Part shown: one piece after another, positions 1-5,611 of the stretch
Layout of the letters: every line of letters begins with the position of its first letter
Position numbering within the stretch: the first letter of the stretch is position 1
Assembly (NCBI GenBank): GCA_003491635.1
Contig: DNCG01000021.1
Location: 1 to 6,478, forward strand
Direction: 5' to 3'
Source: Actinomycetota bacterium
GTDB lineage: Bacteria > Actinomycetota > Aquicultoria > Subteraquimicrobiales > UBA9087
Length of the DNA: 6,478 nucleotides
The notes under the pieces: model-generated
Told to the model about the DNA's origin: nothing
Seen by the model: only the letters and a program-made list of their open reading frames with translations
The model's database searches: none
Translations under genes and position numbers: made by a program

Positions 1-322
1 TCTCCTTGGCTAATCTCAAGCTGTCCACCGAATGGACGAGTTCGACAAAATCCACGACATATTTGACCTTATTAGTCTGGAGATGTCCAACAAAATGCCA
101 GGTAACACGACCATCAAGCTCTCGAAACTTCCCTAGGGCCTCTTGAGCCCTATTCTCACCGATATCCGTTACCCCTGCCGTTATTGCCTCCTCGATCTGG
201 GAAACGGAAACATTTTTGGTCACCGCCACCAGCTTGATGTCAGAGAAATTTCGACCAACCCTCAAGGCAGCTCGCTCGATCCTGCTCCTGATGGACTTCA
301 GATTATCGGCAACGGATCTCAT
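1..322 (-). CDS. yggS: YggS/YlmE-family PLP-binding protein, N-terminal part (cut by window edge)
   Basis: This is the first 107 codons of a YggS/YlmE/PLPBP-family protein, a cytosolic fold-type III pyridoxal-phosphate binder involved in PLP homeostasis with no firmly established catalytic activity. The family is usually about 220-235 residues, so a little under half is present and the rest lies beyond the left edge. Visible signatures are the N-terminal helix (VADNLKSIRSRIERAA, 4-19), the PLP-lysine strand VAVTK with Lys36, GENRAQE (55-61), WHFVGHLQTNK (75-85) and VHSVDS (96-101). The ATG at 322 is chosen because the family helix starts right after it and an in-frame TGA at 343-341 limits extension; a TTG at 331 is the only other common start. 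No good ribosome site lies directly upstream: the purine-rich GGTGGAGGG is about 34 nt away. It follows pgeF by 60 nt. In Firmicutes and Actinobacteria the next gene is often sepF, which cannot be seen here. Family assignment is secure; the start is less so. Confidence 0.93.
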   Translation of the reverse strand, partial: MRSVADNLKSIRSRIERAALRVGRNFSDIKLVAVTKNVSVSQIEEAITAGVTDIGENRAQEALGKFRELDGRVTWHFVGHLQTNKVKYVVDFVELVHSVDSLRLAKE

Positions 323-382
323 ACCCCACAAAATTCTTCGTCAAAAAAGAAGAAAACCCTCCACCTTTTTAGACTTCTCACA

Positions 383-1180
383 TCATAATAACGCCACGAT
401 GGCGGCTTGTCGACCGGTCTGTCCCTCCGCTCGGTGTGAAAAAAATAAACTCGCCTTACAGGCGGTACAAAGTCGGCTAAAATGGATATTTTTCTGAAAA
501 ACACCCCCTCTCTTCAACTGTCTCACGTTTAGCATCACCAGGTCTAAGCGCCCCTGTTCGGACACCTCACCGCGAAACCTGTCCTTAAACATCTGGAACA
601 ACTCAGCATCCACCTCATAACAGCAGGAACGAATGGAGGGACCGACGAAGGCGAGCAGGTTCTCCGGACGAGACCGAAAGACGCCCACCAGGGACTCCAC
701 CAAATTCAGGGCGATCCCGCTGTGAGTCCCCTTCCAACCAGCGTGAGCGATGCCAATTGCTCGCCTCAAGGGATCAAAGAGCACAATGGGAACACAGTCG
801 GCCAGAAAAACGGCCAGGGGTACACCCGTTAAATTCGTGATCAGACCATCCACCACCGGGATGGCTGTCTCTTCATCGAAAGCACCCCGGCCCACCAAAT
901 CCTGCCCAACAACGGCAATCTTACTCCCGTGAACCTGTTGGGCGGTGGTCAAACGCCCGAGATCAAGACCGATGGCCGAGCAAAAAACCCGTCTATTTTC
1001 CAGCACATTGGCTTCCTCATCCCCAACATGAAAAGCGAGATTCAAAGATTCGTAAGGAGGGGGACTCACTCCACCCTTTCGGGTGCTGAAGACCACTCGC
1101 ACCGATCCCTCGGGCAATAGATTGCTCGGGACAAAAAAACTGATATCTTCTCTCCGCTCCAACCTCAATTCGCAAGGCAA
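383..1180 (-). CDS. pgeF: Peptidoglycan editing factor PgeF (YfiH/YlmD, multicopper-oxidase-like laccase-domain family)
   Basis: This cytosolic enzyme belongs to the YfiH/YlmD/LACC1 family. In E. coli the family removes misincorporated L-Ser from UDP-MurNAc precursors, and other members act on purine nucleosides. From the TTG at 1180 it has 265 residues, normal for the family. Visible motifs are FSTRKGGVS (31-39), SLNLAFHVGD (45-54), the metal-site QVHG with His84, VDGLITN (110-116), ADCVP with Cys129, HAGWKG with His146 and GPSIRSCCYEV (180-190). The His84/Cys129/His146 triad is intact, so an active enzyme is expected. The open frame runs back to a TTG at 1243, but that extension translates straight through the terminator hairpin at 1231-1208. 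I prefer the TTG at 1180, which has GGGAG at 1192-1188 with a 7-nt spacer and gives a family-like N terminus. A GTG at 1198 lacks a ribosome site. It lies 70 nt after ftsZ and 60 nt before the yggS-like gene, the ftsZ-ylmD-ylmE order common in Gram-positives. Confidence 0.93.
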   Translation of the reverse strand: MPCELRLERREDISFFVPSNLLPEGSVRVVFSTRKGGVSPPPYESLNLAFHVGDEEANVLENRRVFCSAIGLDLGRLTTAQQVHGSKIAVVGQDLVGRGAFDEETAIPVVDGLITNLTGVPLAVFLADCVPIVLFDPLRRAIGIAHAGWKGTHSGIALNLVESLVGVFRSRPENLLAFVGPSIRSCCYEVDAELFQMFKDRFRGEVSEQGRLDLVMLNVRQLKRGGVFQKNIHFSRLCTACKASLFFSHRAEGQTGRQAAIVALL

Positions 1181-1187
1181 TTTGATG

Positions 1188-1192
1188 CTCCC
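1188..1192 (-). promoter_or_regulatory. Shine-Dalgarno site that decides the pgeF start
   Basis: On the minus strand GGGAG is followed by a 7-nt spacer and the TTG at 1180-1178. It is the only well-placed purine-rich site between the terminator T tract and the conserved part of PgeF, which is why this TTG is preferred over the GTG at 1198 and the TTG at 1243. Confidence 0.5.
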
Positions 1193-1207
1193 AATCACGG
1201 ACAAAAT

Positions 1208-1231
1208 AAAAAGCCCCGCCGTTGGCGGGGC
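1208..1231 (-). terminator. Rho-independent terminator after ftsZ
   Basis: On the minus strand GCCCCGCC (1231-1224), loop AAC (1223-1221) and GGCGGGGC (1220-1213) form a perfect 8-bp GC-rich stem, followed by TTTTT (1212-1208) and then ATTTTG. It starts about 20 nt after the ftsZ stop codon. The plus-strand reading has no T tract on the other side, so it acts only on the ftsZ direction. Its place between ftsZ and pgeF suggests that most ftsZ transcripts end here, with pgeF and yggS made by read-through or from another promoter. Confidence 0.85.
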
Positions 1232-1250
1232 CTCACAACGCAAGACCCAC

Positions 1251-2309
1251 CTAGGACTCTTTTTTCTGCAGAAAGGTGGGAATATCTATATCAGGGGTTT
1301 CGGTCTCGAGGACGGGTATCTCCCTTTCCGCCACAAACTCCAGCTTTTCCTGCCTTCTCCGAATATCAAAACCCGTGGCGATGACGGTGACTTTGACCTC
1401 ATCGCCCAAAGAATCGTCGATGACCGCCCCAAAGATGATGTTGGCATCGGGATGAGCTGCATTGGCAATAACTTCAGCCGCTTCATTGACCTCAAACAGA
1501 CCCAGGTCAGAACCACCAGAAATGTTGAGAAGCACGCCCTTAGCCCCCTCGATGGATGCCTCTAGTAGAGGGCTGGATATCGCCGCCTTTGCCGCCTCAG
1601 GAGCCCTGTTATCTCCACCAGCGACCCCGATACCCATCAGGGAGGAGCCAGCACTGGCCATGATCGTTCTCACGTCGGCAAAGTCCAGATTAATTAAACC
1701 GGGAACGGTGATCAAATCGGTGATCCCTTGAACCCCCTGACGGAGCACATCGTCGGCAAGCCTGAAGGCATCGAGGATCGAGGTCTTCCTCTCGACCACC
1801 TGAAGCAACCTGTCATTGGGGATTATAATCAGCGTATCCACCTTTTCCTGTAGCTTCATTATTCCCTCGTCTGCTTGCATCGATCGCTTACGCCCCTCGA
1901 AGCTAAAAGGCCTGGTGACAACACCCACAGTTAAAGCTCCTAGCTCCTCCTTAGCAATCTCGGCCACCACGGGGCCAGCACCAGTTCCCGTGCCCCCTCC
2001 TTTGCCCGCAGTGATAAAGATCATATCAGCACCCTGCAAAACTTCCTTGATCTCCTGTCGATTCTCTTCGGCAGCTTGATAACCAAGTTCAGGGTCGGAC
2101 CCCGCTCCCAATCCCTTGGTCAGGTTGGCTCCGATGTGAAGCTTGCAATCGGCATCGGACATGAGAAGAGCTTGGGCATCCGTGTTGATCGCCACAAACT
2201 CTACTCCTTTAAGGCCCGCCTCTATCATCCGGTTGACCGCATTGGTTCCCCCTCCACCGATTCCGACAACCTTGATGACAGCCAGATAACTTGATTTGGG
2301 TTCTCTCAT
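1251..2309 (-). CDS. ftsZ: Cell division GTPase FtsZ
   Basis: FtsZ is the tubulin-like GTPase that polymerises at midcell into the Z-ring and recruits the divisome. The 352-residue protein is complete. Visible parts are the nucleotide-binding GIGGGGTNAV (16-25), INTDAQAL (41-48), the tubulin signature GGGTGTG (104-110), VTRPFSFEGRKR (131-142), PNDRLL (164-169) and the T7 synergy loop NLDFAD (207-212), with Asp209 and Asp212 able to complete GTP hydrolysis in the neighbouring subunit. After a short charged linker the C-terminal peptide DIDIPTFLQKK is intact and should bind membrane tethers and regulators. The ATG at 2309 is chosen because AGGAGGAGG lies directly before it; the longer frame from a TTG at 2333 would translate that ribosome site. 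Wording and the absence of ftsA between ftsQ and ftsZ resemble Actinobacteriota, where SepF usually supplies the tether. Residue 103 before the signature is Lys, where I usually recall Met or Glu. The gene appears to have its own leader and terminator. Confidence 0.99.
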   Translation of the reverse strand: MREPKSSYLAVIKVVGIGGGGTNAVNRMIEAGLKGVEFVAINTDAQALLMSDADCKLHIGANLTKGLGAGSDPELGYQAAEENRQEIKEVLQGADMIFITAGKGGGTGTGAGPVVAEIAKEELGALTVGVVTRPFSFEGRKRSMQADEGIMKLQEKVDTLIIIPNDRLLQVVERKTSILDAFRLADDVLRQGVQGITDLITVPGLINLDFADVRTIMASAGSSLMGIGVAGGDNRAPEAAKAAISSPLLEASIEGAKGVLLNISGGSDLGLFEVNEAAEVIANAAHPDANIIFGAVIDDSLGDEVKVTVIATGFDIRRRQEKLEFVAEREIPVLETETPDIDIPTFLQKKES

Positions 2310-2311
2310 AA

Positions 2312-2320
2312 CCTCCTCCT
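2312..2320 (-). promoter_or_regulatory. Strong Shine-Dalgarno site of ftsZ
   Basis: AGGAGGAGG on the minus strand ends 2 nt before the ATG at 2309; its first AGGAGG (2320-2315) has a 5-nt spacer. It is the strongest ribosome site in the window, which fits the high FtsZ level cells need, and it fixes the ftsZ start at 2309 rather than the TTG at 2333. Confidence 0.9.
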
Positions 2321-2340
2321 CAGATAAAAACAAGCCAAAC

Positions 2341-2389
2341 TCTCAAGTTAAACTTTAGGGTTTTTGTTCAGTCTGTACCTTGAGAACAA
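2341..2389 (-). repeat. Overlapping inverted repeats in the ftsZ leader
   Basis: Two inverted repeats share bases on the minus strand. TTGTTC (2389-2384) can pair with GAACAA (2369-2364) across a 14-nt loop. TCTCAAG (2385-2379) can pair with CTTGAGA (2347-2341) across 31 nt, with two flanking G-U wobbles possible. The left arms overlap at 2385-2384, so the two folds exclude each other. They lie between the possible promoter and the ftsZ ribosome site. They could be RNA structure, a protein-binding operator, or chance in AT-rich sequence; no known riboswitch class is recognised. Confidence 0.35.
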
Positions 2390-2390
2390 C

Positions 2391-2417
2391 CTTATACTAT
2401 TTAAATTTTTTTTTCAA
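2391..2417 (-). promoter_or_regulatory. Possible sigma-A-type promoter for ftsZ
   Basis: On the minus strand TTGAAA (2417-2412) resembles a -35 box and TATAAG (2396-2391) a -10 box, separated by 15 bases, two short of the optimum. A run of nine A (2414-2406) spans the end of the -35 box and the spacer. Transcription would start near 2384, giving a leader of about 75 nt. The gap between ftsQ and ftsZ is the only sizeable non-coding one in the window, which supports a dedicated promoter, but the spacing is imperfect and AT-rich DNA often yields such matches. Confidence 0.4.
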
Positions 2418-2466
2418 CCTAAAAAATCGGCGGAATTAAAAAAGACTGCTCAAAAAGCGGGAAAAG

Positions 2467-3264
2467 TTAGGGTCTTTCCAATCGTTTAACCACGGGGTTG
2501 GAGAGAACACGGATATCAATGAAGATGACCTTACCAGAATCTTTCGACAATATCTCCCTTAAAACATAGTTTTTCTTCTTCGTTTCCTCCGCTTTTCCGT
2601 AAATGATCTCCACGCCATCCTTGGTATAAAGCGACAGCTTATCCACGGAGGGAGCCGAAATGATGCTCAGAGACCCCTTGAGAGGATCCTCGAGATGAAC
2701 CAGACAGGTGATGGCATTGGAGAGAGACCCGAATCTTATCTTCTCCCCAATTTCAAAATCGGAGATGGTCAAGTCCCTTATCAGGGGCAAGTTCAAGCCC
2801 TTGGTGCTCTCCAAGCACTCCAAAGCGAAACAGTCGTCATCCACCAGAACAAAGCCTTCCTTCAGGGGAATTATCGCCACTGGAACTCTTTCAACTACCT
2901 TGATCTCCAGAGAATTGGGAAGGTGGCGCTCAACTTCAACCCCCTTTATCCAGGGATGATCGAGAAGTTTCTCTTCGATTTTCCGGGCGGAAAGCTTGAG
3001 AAGGCTGGTCCTGGAAGTCACACCGCTGAGTTCAACCACCTGTTTATCGGAAAGATGGCGATTGCCCTTTACCTCCACCTTCCTGACATTGAAGAAACTC
3101 GAGTTGTACAGCTTAACTCCTCCCCAGACAAACACGGCAAGGATCAGGAAAAGCACAACCAATCTAAGGCGTCTTTTCCATCTCAGGCGGGAAATCTTTT
3201 TGCGACGCTGCCGGGCTTTCTCTTCAGCACTTCTCAACCGTTCAACCAACCCGATCCACCTCAT
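2467..3264 (-). CDS. ftsQ: Cell division protein FtsQ/DivIB
   Basis: FtsQ is a bitopic divisome protein that, with FtsL and FtsB, links the Z-ring to septal peptidoglycan synthesis; its bulk lies outside the membrane. From the ATG at 3264 it has 265 residues: a very basic cytoplasmic N terminus (RQRRKK, RLRWKRRLR), one membrane segment near 35-50 (LVVLFLILAVFVWGGV), a POTRA domain (about 58-125) with VEVKGNRHLS and HPWIKGVEVERHLPNSLEI, and the FtsQ/DivIB beta domain (about 126-250) with FVLVDDD and SAPSVDKLSLYTKDGVEI. It overlaps the murB end by 23 nt, implying coupled translation. The start is uncertain. A GTG at 3285 has no ribosome site. The ATG at 3264 has a weak one. A TTG at 3249, with AGGTGG 6 nt ahead, has the best one and would overlap murB by only 8 nt. 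The family is clear from topology, motifs and position; ftsZ follows with no ftsA. Confidence 0.93.
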   Translation of the reverse strand: MRWIGLVERLRSAEEKARQRRKKISRLRWKRRLRLVVLFLILAVFVWGGVKLYNSSFFNVRKVEVKGNRHLSDKQVVELSGVTSRTSLLKLSARKIEEKLLDHPWIKGVEVERHLPNSLEIKVVERVPVAIIPLKEGFVLVDDDCFALECLESTKGLNLPLIRDLTISDFEIGEKIRFGSLSNAITCLVHLEDPLKGSLSIISAPSVDKLSLYTKDGVEIIYGKAEETKKKNYVLREILSKDSGKVIFIDIRVLSNPVVKRLERP

Positions 3265-4216
3265 AATCTTCGCCCGCTCGACCACGTGGAATCAGGGAGG
3301 GCGGGAACTCACCAACGAGAGTTATCTCCGGTTCCAAAATAATTCCCTTGACCGAGTAAACCTCGTCCTGAACTTTTTTCAGGAGAGTGAGGACGTCATT
3401 TGCGGTCGCATTTCCCAAATTTACGATAAAATTGGCGTGTTTCTGGGAAATCTGAGCATCCCCCACGCGAAGACCCTTGCATCCGACCTCCTCAATAAGC
3501 TTGCCGGCAAAAAGGCCGGGTGGATTCTTAAAAACACTCCCCGCGCTGGGAAGATTGAGCGGCTGGCTTCGCTTCCTTTTTCTAAACAGCTTTTCCATCT
3601 CACCCGCAACGCAATCGGGATCGCTTTCTTCCAGCTTTATCACAGCCTCGACAATTATACCATCGGCGAGCAAGGAACTATTCCGATATCTAAACGCGAT
3701 TTCCGAATGATCCACCGATCTGAGCTGGTGATCCAGGGTATTATAAACGGTCACCTTCCTCACCACATCACCGATGGTTCGCCCATAAGCCCCGGCGTTC
3801 GTGACCAAAGCACCCCCCAAACTGCCGGGGATACCCACAGCAAAAGCCAGTCCCTCCAGTCCCCTTTTGCAAGCCACCTGAACCAGAACGGGCAGAGCAA
3901 CTCCAGCTCCGGCCTGGATATAACCTCCATCCACGACGATTCTCCGAAAATCGATGCCAAGCTCGATGACTATCCCATCGAATCCCTCATCGGAAACCAG
4001 CACATTAGACCCCTTGCCTAGCACGAAATAAGGCAAACCAAAATCGAGGGCCGTCTGCAAAACCAGACGAAGCTCATTGATGGAGTCGGCGATCACAAAA
4101 ATGCCAGCCGGTCCCCCAACCCGCAAGGTGGTGTGCTTCGCCAGCGGCCGATTCCGAATGGCCTTCCCCTTCAACTCCCTCTCAAACCTGGTAAAAACCC
4201 TATCTAGTACGCCCAT
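3242..4216 (-). CDS. murB: UDP-N-acetylenolpyruvoylglucosamine reductase MurB
   Basis: MurB is a cytosolic FAD enzyme that uses NADPH to reduce UDP-GlcNAc-enolpyruvate to UDP-MurNAc, the step after MurA. The 324-residue protein is complete. Visible motifs are TTLRVGGPA (29-37), GKGSNVLVSDEGF (67-79), the FAD-binding GLAFAVGIPGSLGGA (122-136) with NAGAYG (140-145), FRYRNSS (175-181) with the substrate-region arginine, SAGSVFKNPP (224-233) where Ser227 is the proton-donor serine, SQKHANFIVN (257-266) and LEPE (294-297), which carries the catalytic glutamate. The sequence is of the shorter type II (Gram-positive-like) kind. About 20 residues after VGEF extend past the usual family end, and their DNA covers the approach to the ftsQ start. 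The ATG directly follows the murC TAA with no gap; GGGAG at 4226-4222 inside murC provides the ribosome site with a 5-nt spacer. The function is secure. Confidence 0.98.
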   Translation of the reverse strand: MGVLDRVFTRFERELKGKAIRNRPLAKHTTLRVGGPAGIFVIADSINELRLVLQTALDFGLPYFVLGKGSNVLVSDEGFDGIVIELGIDFRRIVVDGGYIQAGAGVALPVLVQVACKRGLEGLAFAVGIPGSLGGALVTNAGAYGRTIGDVVRKVTVYNTLDHQLRSVDHSEIAFRYRNSSLLADGIIVEAVIKLEESDPDCVAGEMEKLFRKRKRSQPLNLPSAGSVFKNPPGLFAGKLIEEVGCKGLRVGDAQISQKHANFIVNLGNATANDVLTLLKKVQDEVYSVKGIILEPEITLVGEFPPSLIPRGRAGEDYEVDRVG

Positions 4217-5608
4217 TTATGCTCCCACGCCCAACGGTTCTCTCCCCCGCAAGAAGTTGAGAAGCCACTCCCCAACGGTCCAAATATCGCCCGCACCCAT
4301 GATCAGAACGAGGTCGCCCTTTCTCACCACGCGGGTTAAAAACCTCTCAACCTCCGCCTTCCTGGGTAAATAAATTACCTGCTTTCGTGGATTTCGGGAA
4401 AGGAGAGCGTTCAATATCAATTTACCGCTCACTCCCGGGATTGGTTGTTCACCGGCAGCATAAATATCGGTCAAGATCACCAAATCAGCCTCATCAAAGG
4501 CTTCGCCAAAATCCTCGCCCAGAAATCTTGTTCTTGAAAAACGGTGGGGCTGAAAGATACAGATTATCCTCTTCCAATCGCCATCACGCGTCGCGTCGAT
4601 GGTCGCCCTCACCTCCGTGGGATGATGGGCATAGTCGTCGATGAGGGTAACATCGCCACAGGAACCCACCAGCTGAAAACGCCTCTGTACTCCGCTGAAT
4701 TGGCTCAAAGCATCAGCAATGGCAGTGAAATCGAGCCCAATGAAGGTACTCAAGGCGATGGTCGCCAGGGCATTGTACACATTGTGAACCCCCGGGAGTC
4801 GGAGGGAGACCTTTCCTAACCTCTTGCCGCCCCCATAAACCTCAAAACTGCTCCCAAAACCCCCCAACTCGACGTCCTCAGCATAAAAATCGCTGTTTTT
4901 ATCCATACCATAGATGATGTATTCCTTGTCCGCCCGCCGAATCAATTTCTTGACACCGGGGTGATCCCCACAAACAATACCCCGGCCATCGGGAGGAAGC
5001 TTGCTCACGAACTTGAAGAAGACCTCCTCGATCTCGTCCAAGGAGTTGTAGTAATCGAGATGATCAGCCTCGATGTTCGTTACCACCATGGTGTGGGGTT
5101 TTAAGCAAAGCAAGGAACCATCACTTTCATCCGCCTCGACGATGAAAAATTTTCCCCGGCCATATTTGGCGTTGCTCCCAATATCGTTCAGCTCGCCCCC
5201 AATTAAAAAAGTGGGATCGAGGCCGTTTTTCTCCAAAACCCAGGAAATCATGGAAGTGGTCGTGGTCTTCCCGTGAGTCCCCGCCACAGCCACGTTGGTC
5301 CGCCCATCCCCCAGGATGGCCAGCATCTCCGCCCTTGGAATCACGGGAATACCCCTTCGAAGAGCACATTTCATCTCACGGTTGTTTTTAGGAATAGCGG
5401 AGGAGACAACTACCAGATCGGCATCGCCCACATTGTCGGGACGATGGCCGATAAAAATCTTGGCTCCCTGTTTGCGCAAACTCAGAGTGTTCCGAGACTC
5501 TTTAAGATCGGAGCCGGTGACGACATACCCCATCTCCAAGAGCACCTTGGCAATGCCACTCATCCCAGCCCCACCTATGCCCACAAAATGCACTCGTTTA
5601 AACTTCAC
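4217..5608 (-). CDS. murC: UDP-N-acetylmuramate--L-alanine ligase MurC
   Basis: MurC is a cytosolic Mur ligase that uses ATP to join the first amino acid, normally L-Ala, to UDP-MurNAc. The 463 residues match the usual length. The N-terminal Rossmann domain opens with HFVGIGGAGMSGIA (7-20). The central ATPase domain has the P-loop GTHGKTTT (110-117), EADESDGS (158-165) and TNIEADHLDYY (177-187), where the family's carbamylated-lysine and metal-site region lies. The C-terminal domain has PGVHNVYNALA (272-282), GVQRRFQ (306-312), DDYAHHPTEV (324-333), FQPHRFSRTR (352-361) and MGAGDIW near the end. DYAHHPTE and the HFVGIGGAGMSG start separate it from MurD, MurE and MurF; Mpl is a relative, but neighbours and motifs favour MurC. 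It begins with GTG; AAGAGG at 5620-5615, next to the murG stop, is the ribosome site. The 3-nt gap to murG and 0-nt gap to murB imply one coupled transcript. Confidence 0.98.
   Translation of the reverse strand: MKFKRVHFVGIGGAGMSGIAKVLLEMGYVVTGSDLKESRNTLSLRKQGAKIFIGHRPDNVGDADLVVVSSAIPKNNREMKCALRRGIPVIPRAEMLAILGDGRTNVAVAGTHGKTTTTSMISWVLEKNGLDPTFLIGGELNDIGSNAKYGRGKFFIVEADESDGSLLCLKPHTMVVTNIEADHLDYYNSLDEIEEVFFKFVSKLPPDGRGIVCGDHPGVKKLIRRADKEYIIYGMDKNSDFYAEDVELGGFGSSFEVYGGGKRLGKVSLRLPGVHNVYNALATIALSTFIGLDFTAIADALSQFSGVQRRFQLVGSCGDVTLIDDYAHHPTEVRATIDATRDGDWKRIICIFQPHRFSRTRFLGEDFGEAFDEADLVILTDIYAAGEQPIPGVSGKLILNALLSRNPRKQVIYLPRKAEVERFLTRVVRKGDLVLIMGAGDIWTVGEWLLNFLRGREPLGVGA
4222..4226 (-). promoter_or_regulatory. 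Shine-Dalgarno site of murB inside the murC 3' end
   Basis: GGGAG on the minus strand is 5 nt ahead of the murB ATG at 4216. It lies in the last codons of murC, just before the TAA at 4219-4217, so ribosomes ending murC stop on top of the murB initiation site. Confidence 0.75.
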
Positions 5609-5611
5609 CGC

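Noticed and set aside
2310..2333. Eight-codon N-terminal extension of FtsZ from a TTG at 2333
   Set aside because: It would translate the AGGAGGAGG ribosome site, and the ATG at 2309 has ideal placement.
2364..2389. SOS (LexA) box in the ftsZ leader from the GTTC and GAAC half-sites
   Set aside because: The half-sites are in the opposite order and 14 bases apart, unlike the GAAC-N4-GTTC arrangement of Gram-positive LexA sites.
2411..2466. T-rich stretch after the ftsQ stop as a terminator (GCTTTTTGAGC with following T runs)
   Set aside because: The best hairpin I can draw has only about three base pairs, so the T runs alone do not support an intrinsic terminator. Read-through from ftsQ into ftsZ remains likely.
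2996..4021. A 341-codon open frame on the plus strand, opposite murB and ftsQ, and a second of 215 codons at 2695-3342
   Set aside because: Both are antisense to well-supported conserved genes, show no family motifs and have compositions expected from reversed codons. The minus-strand genes explain the region fully.
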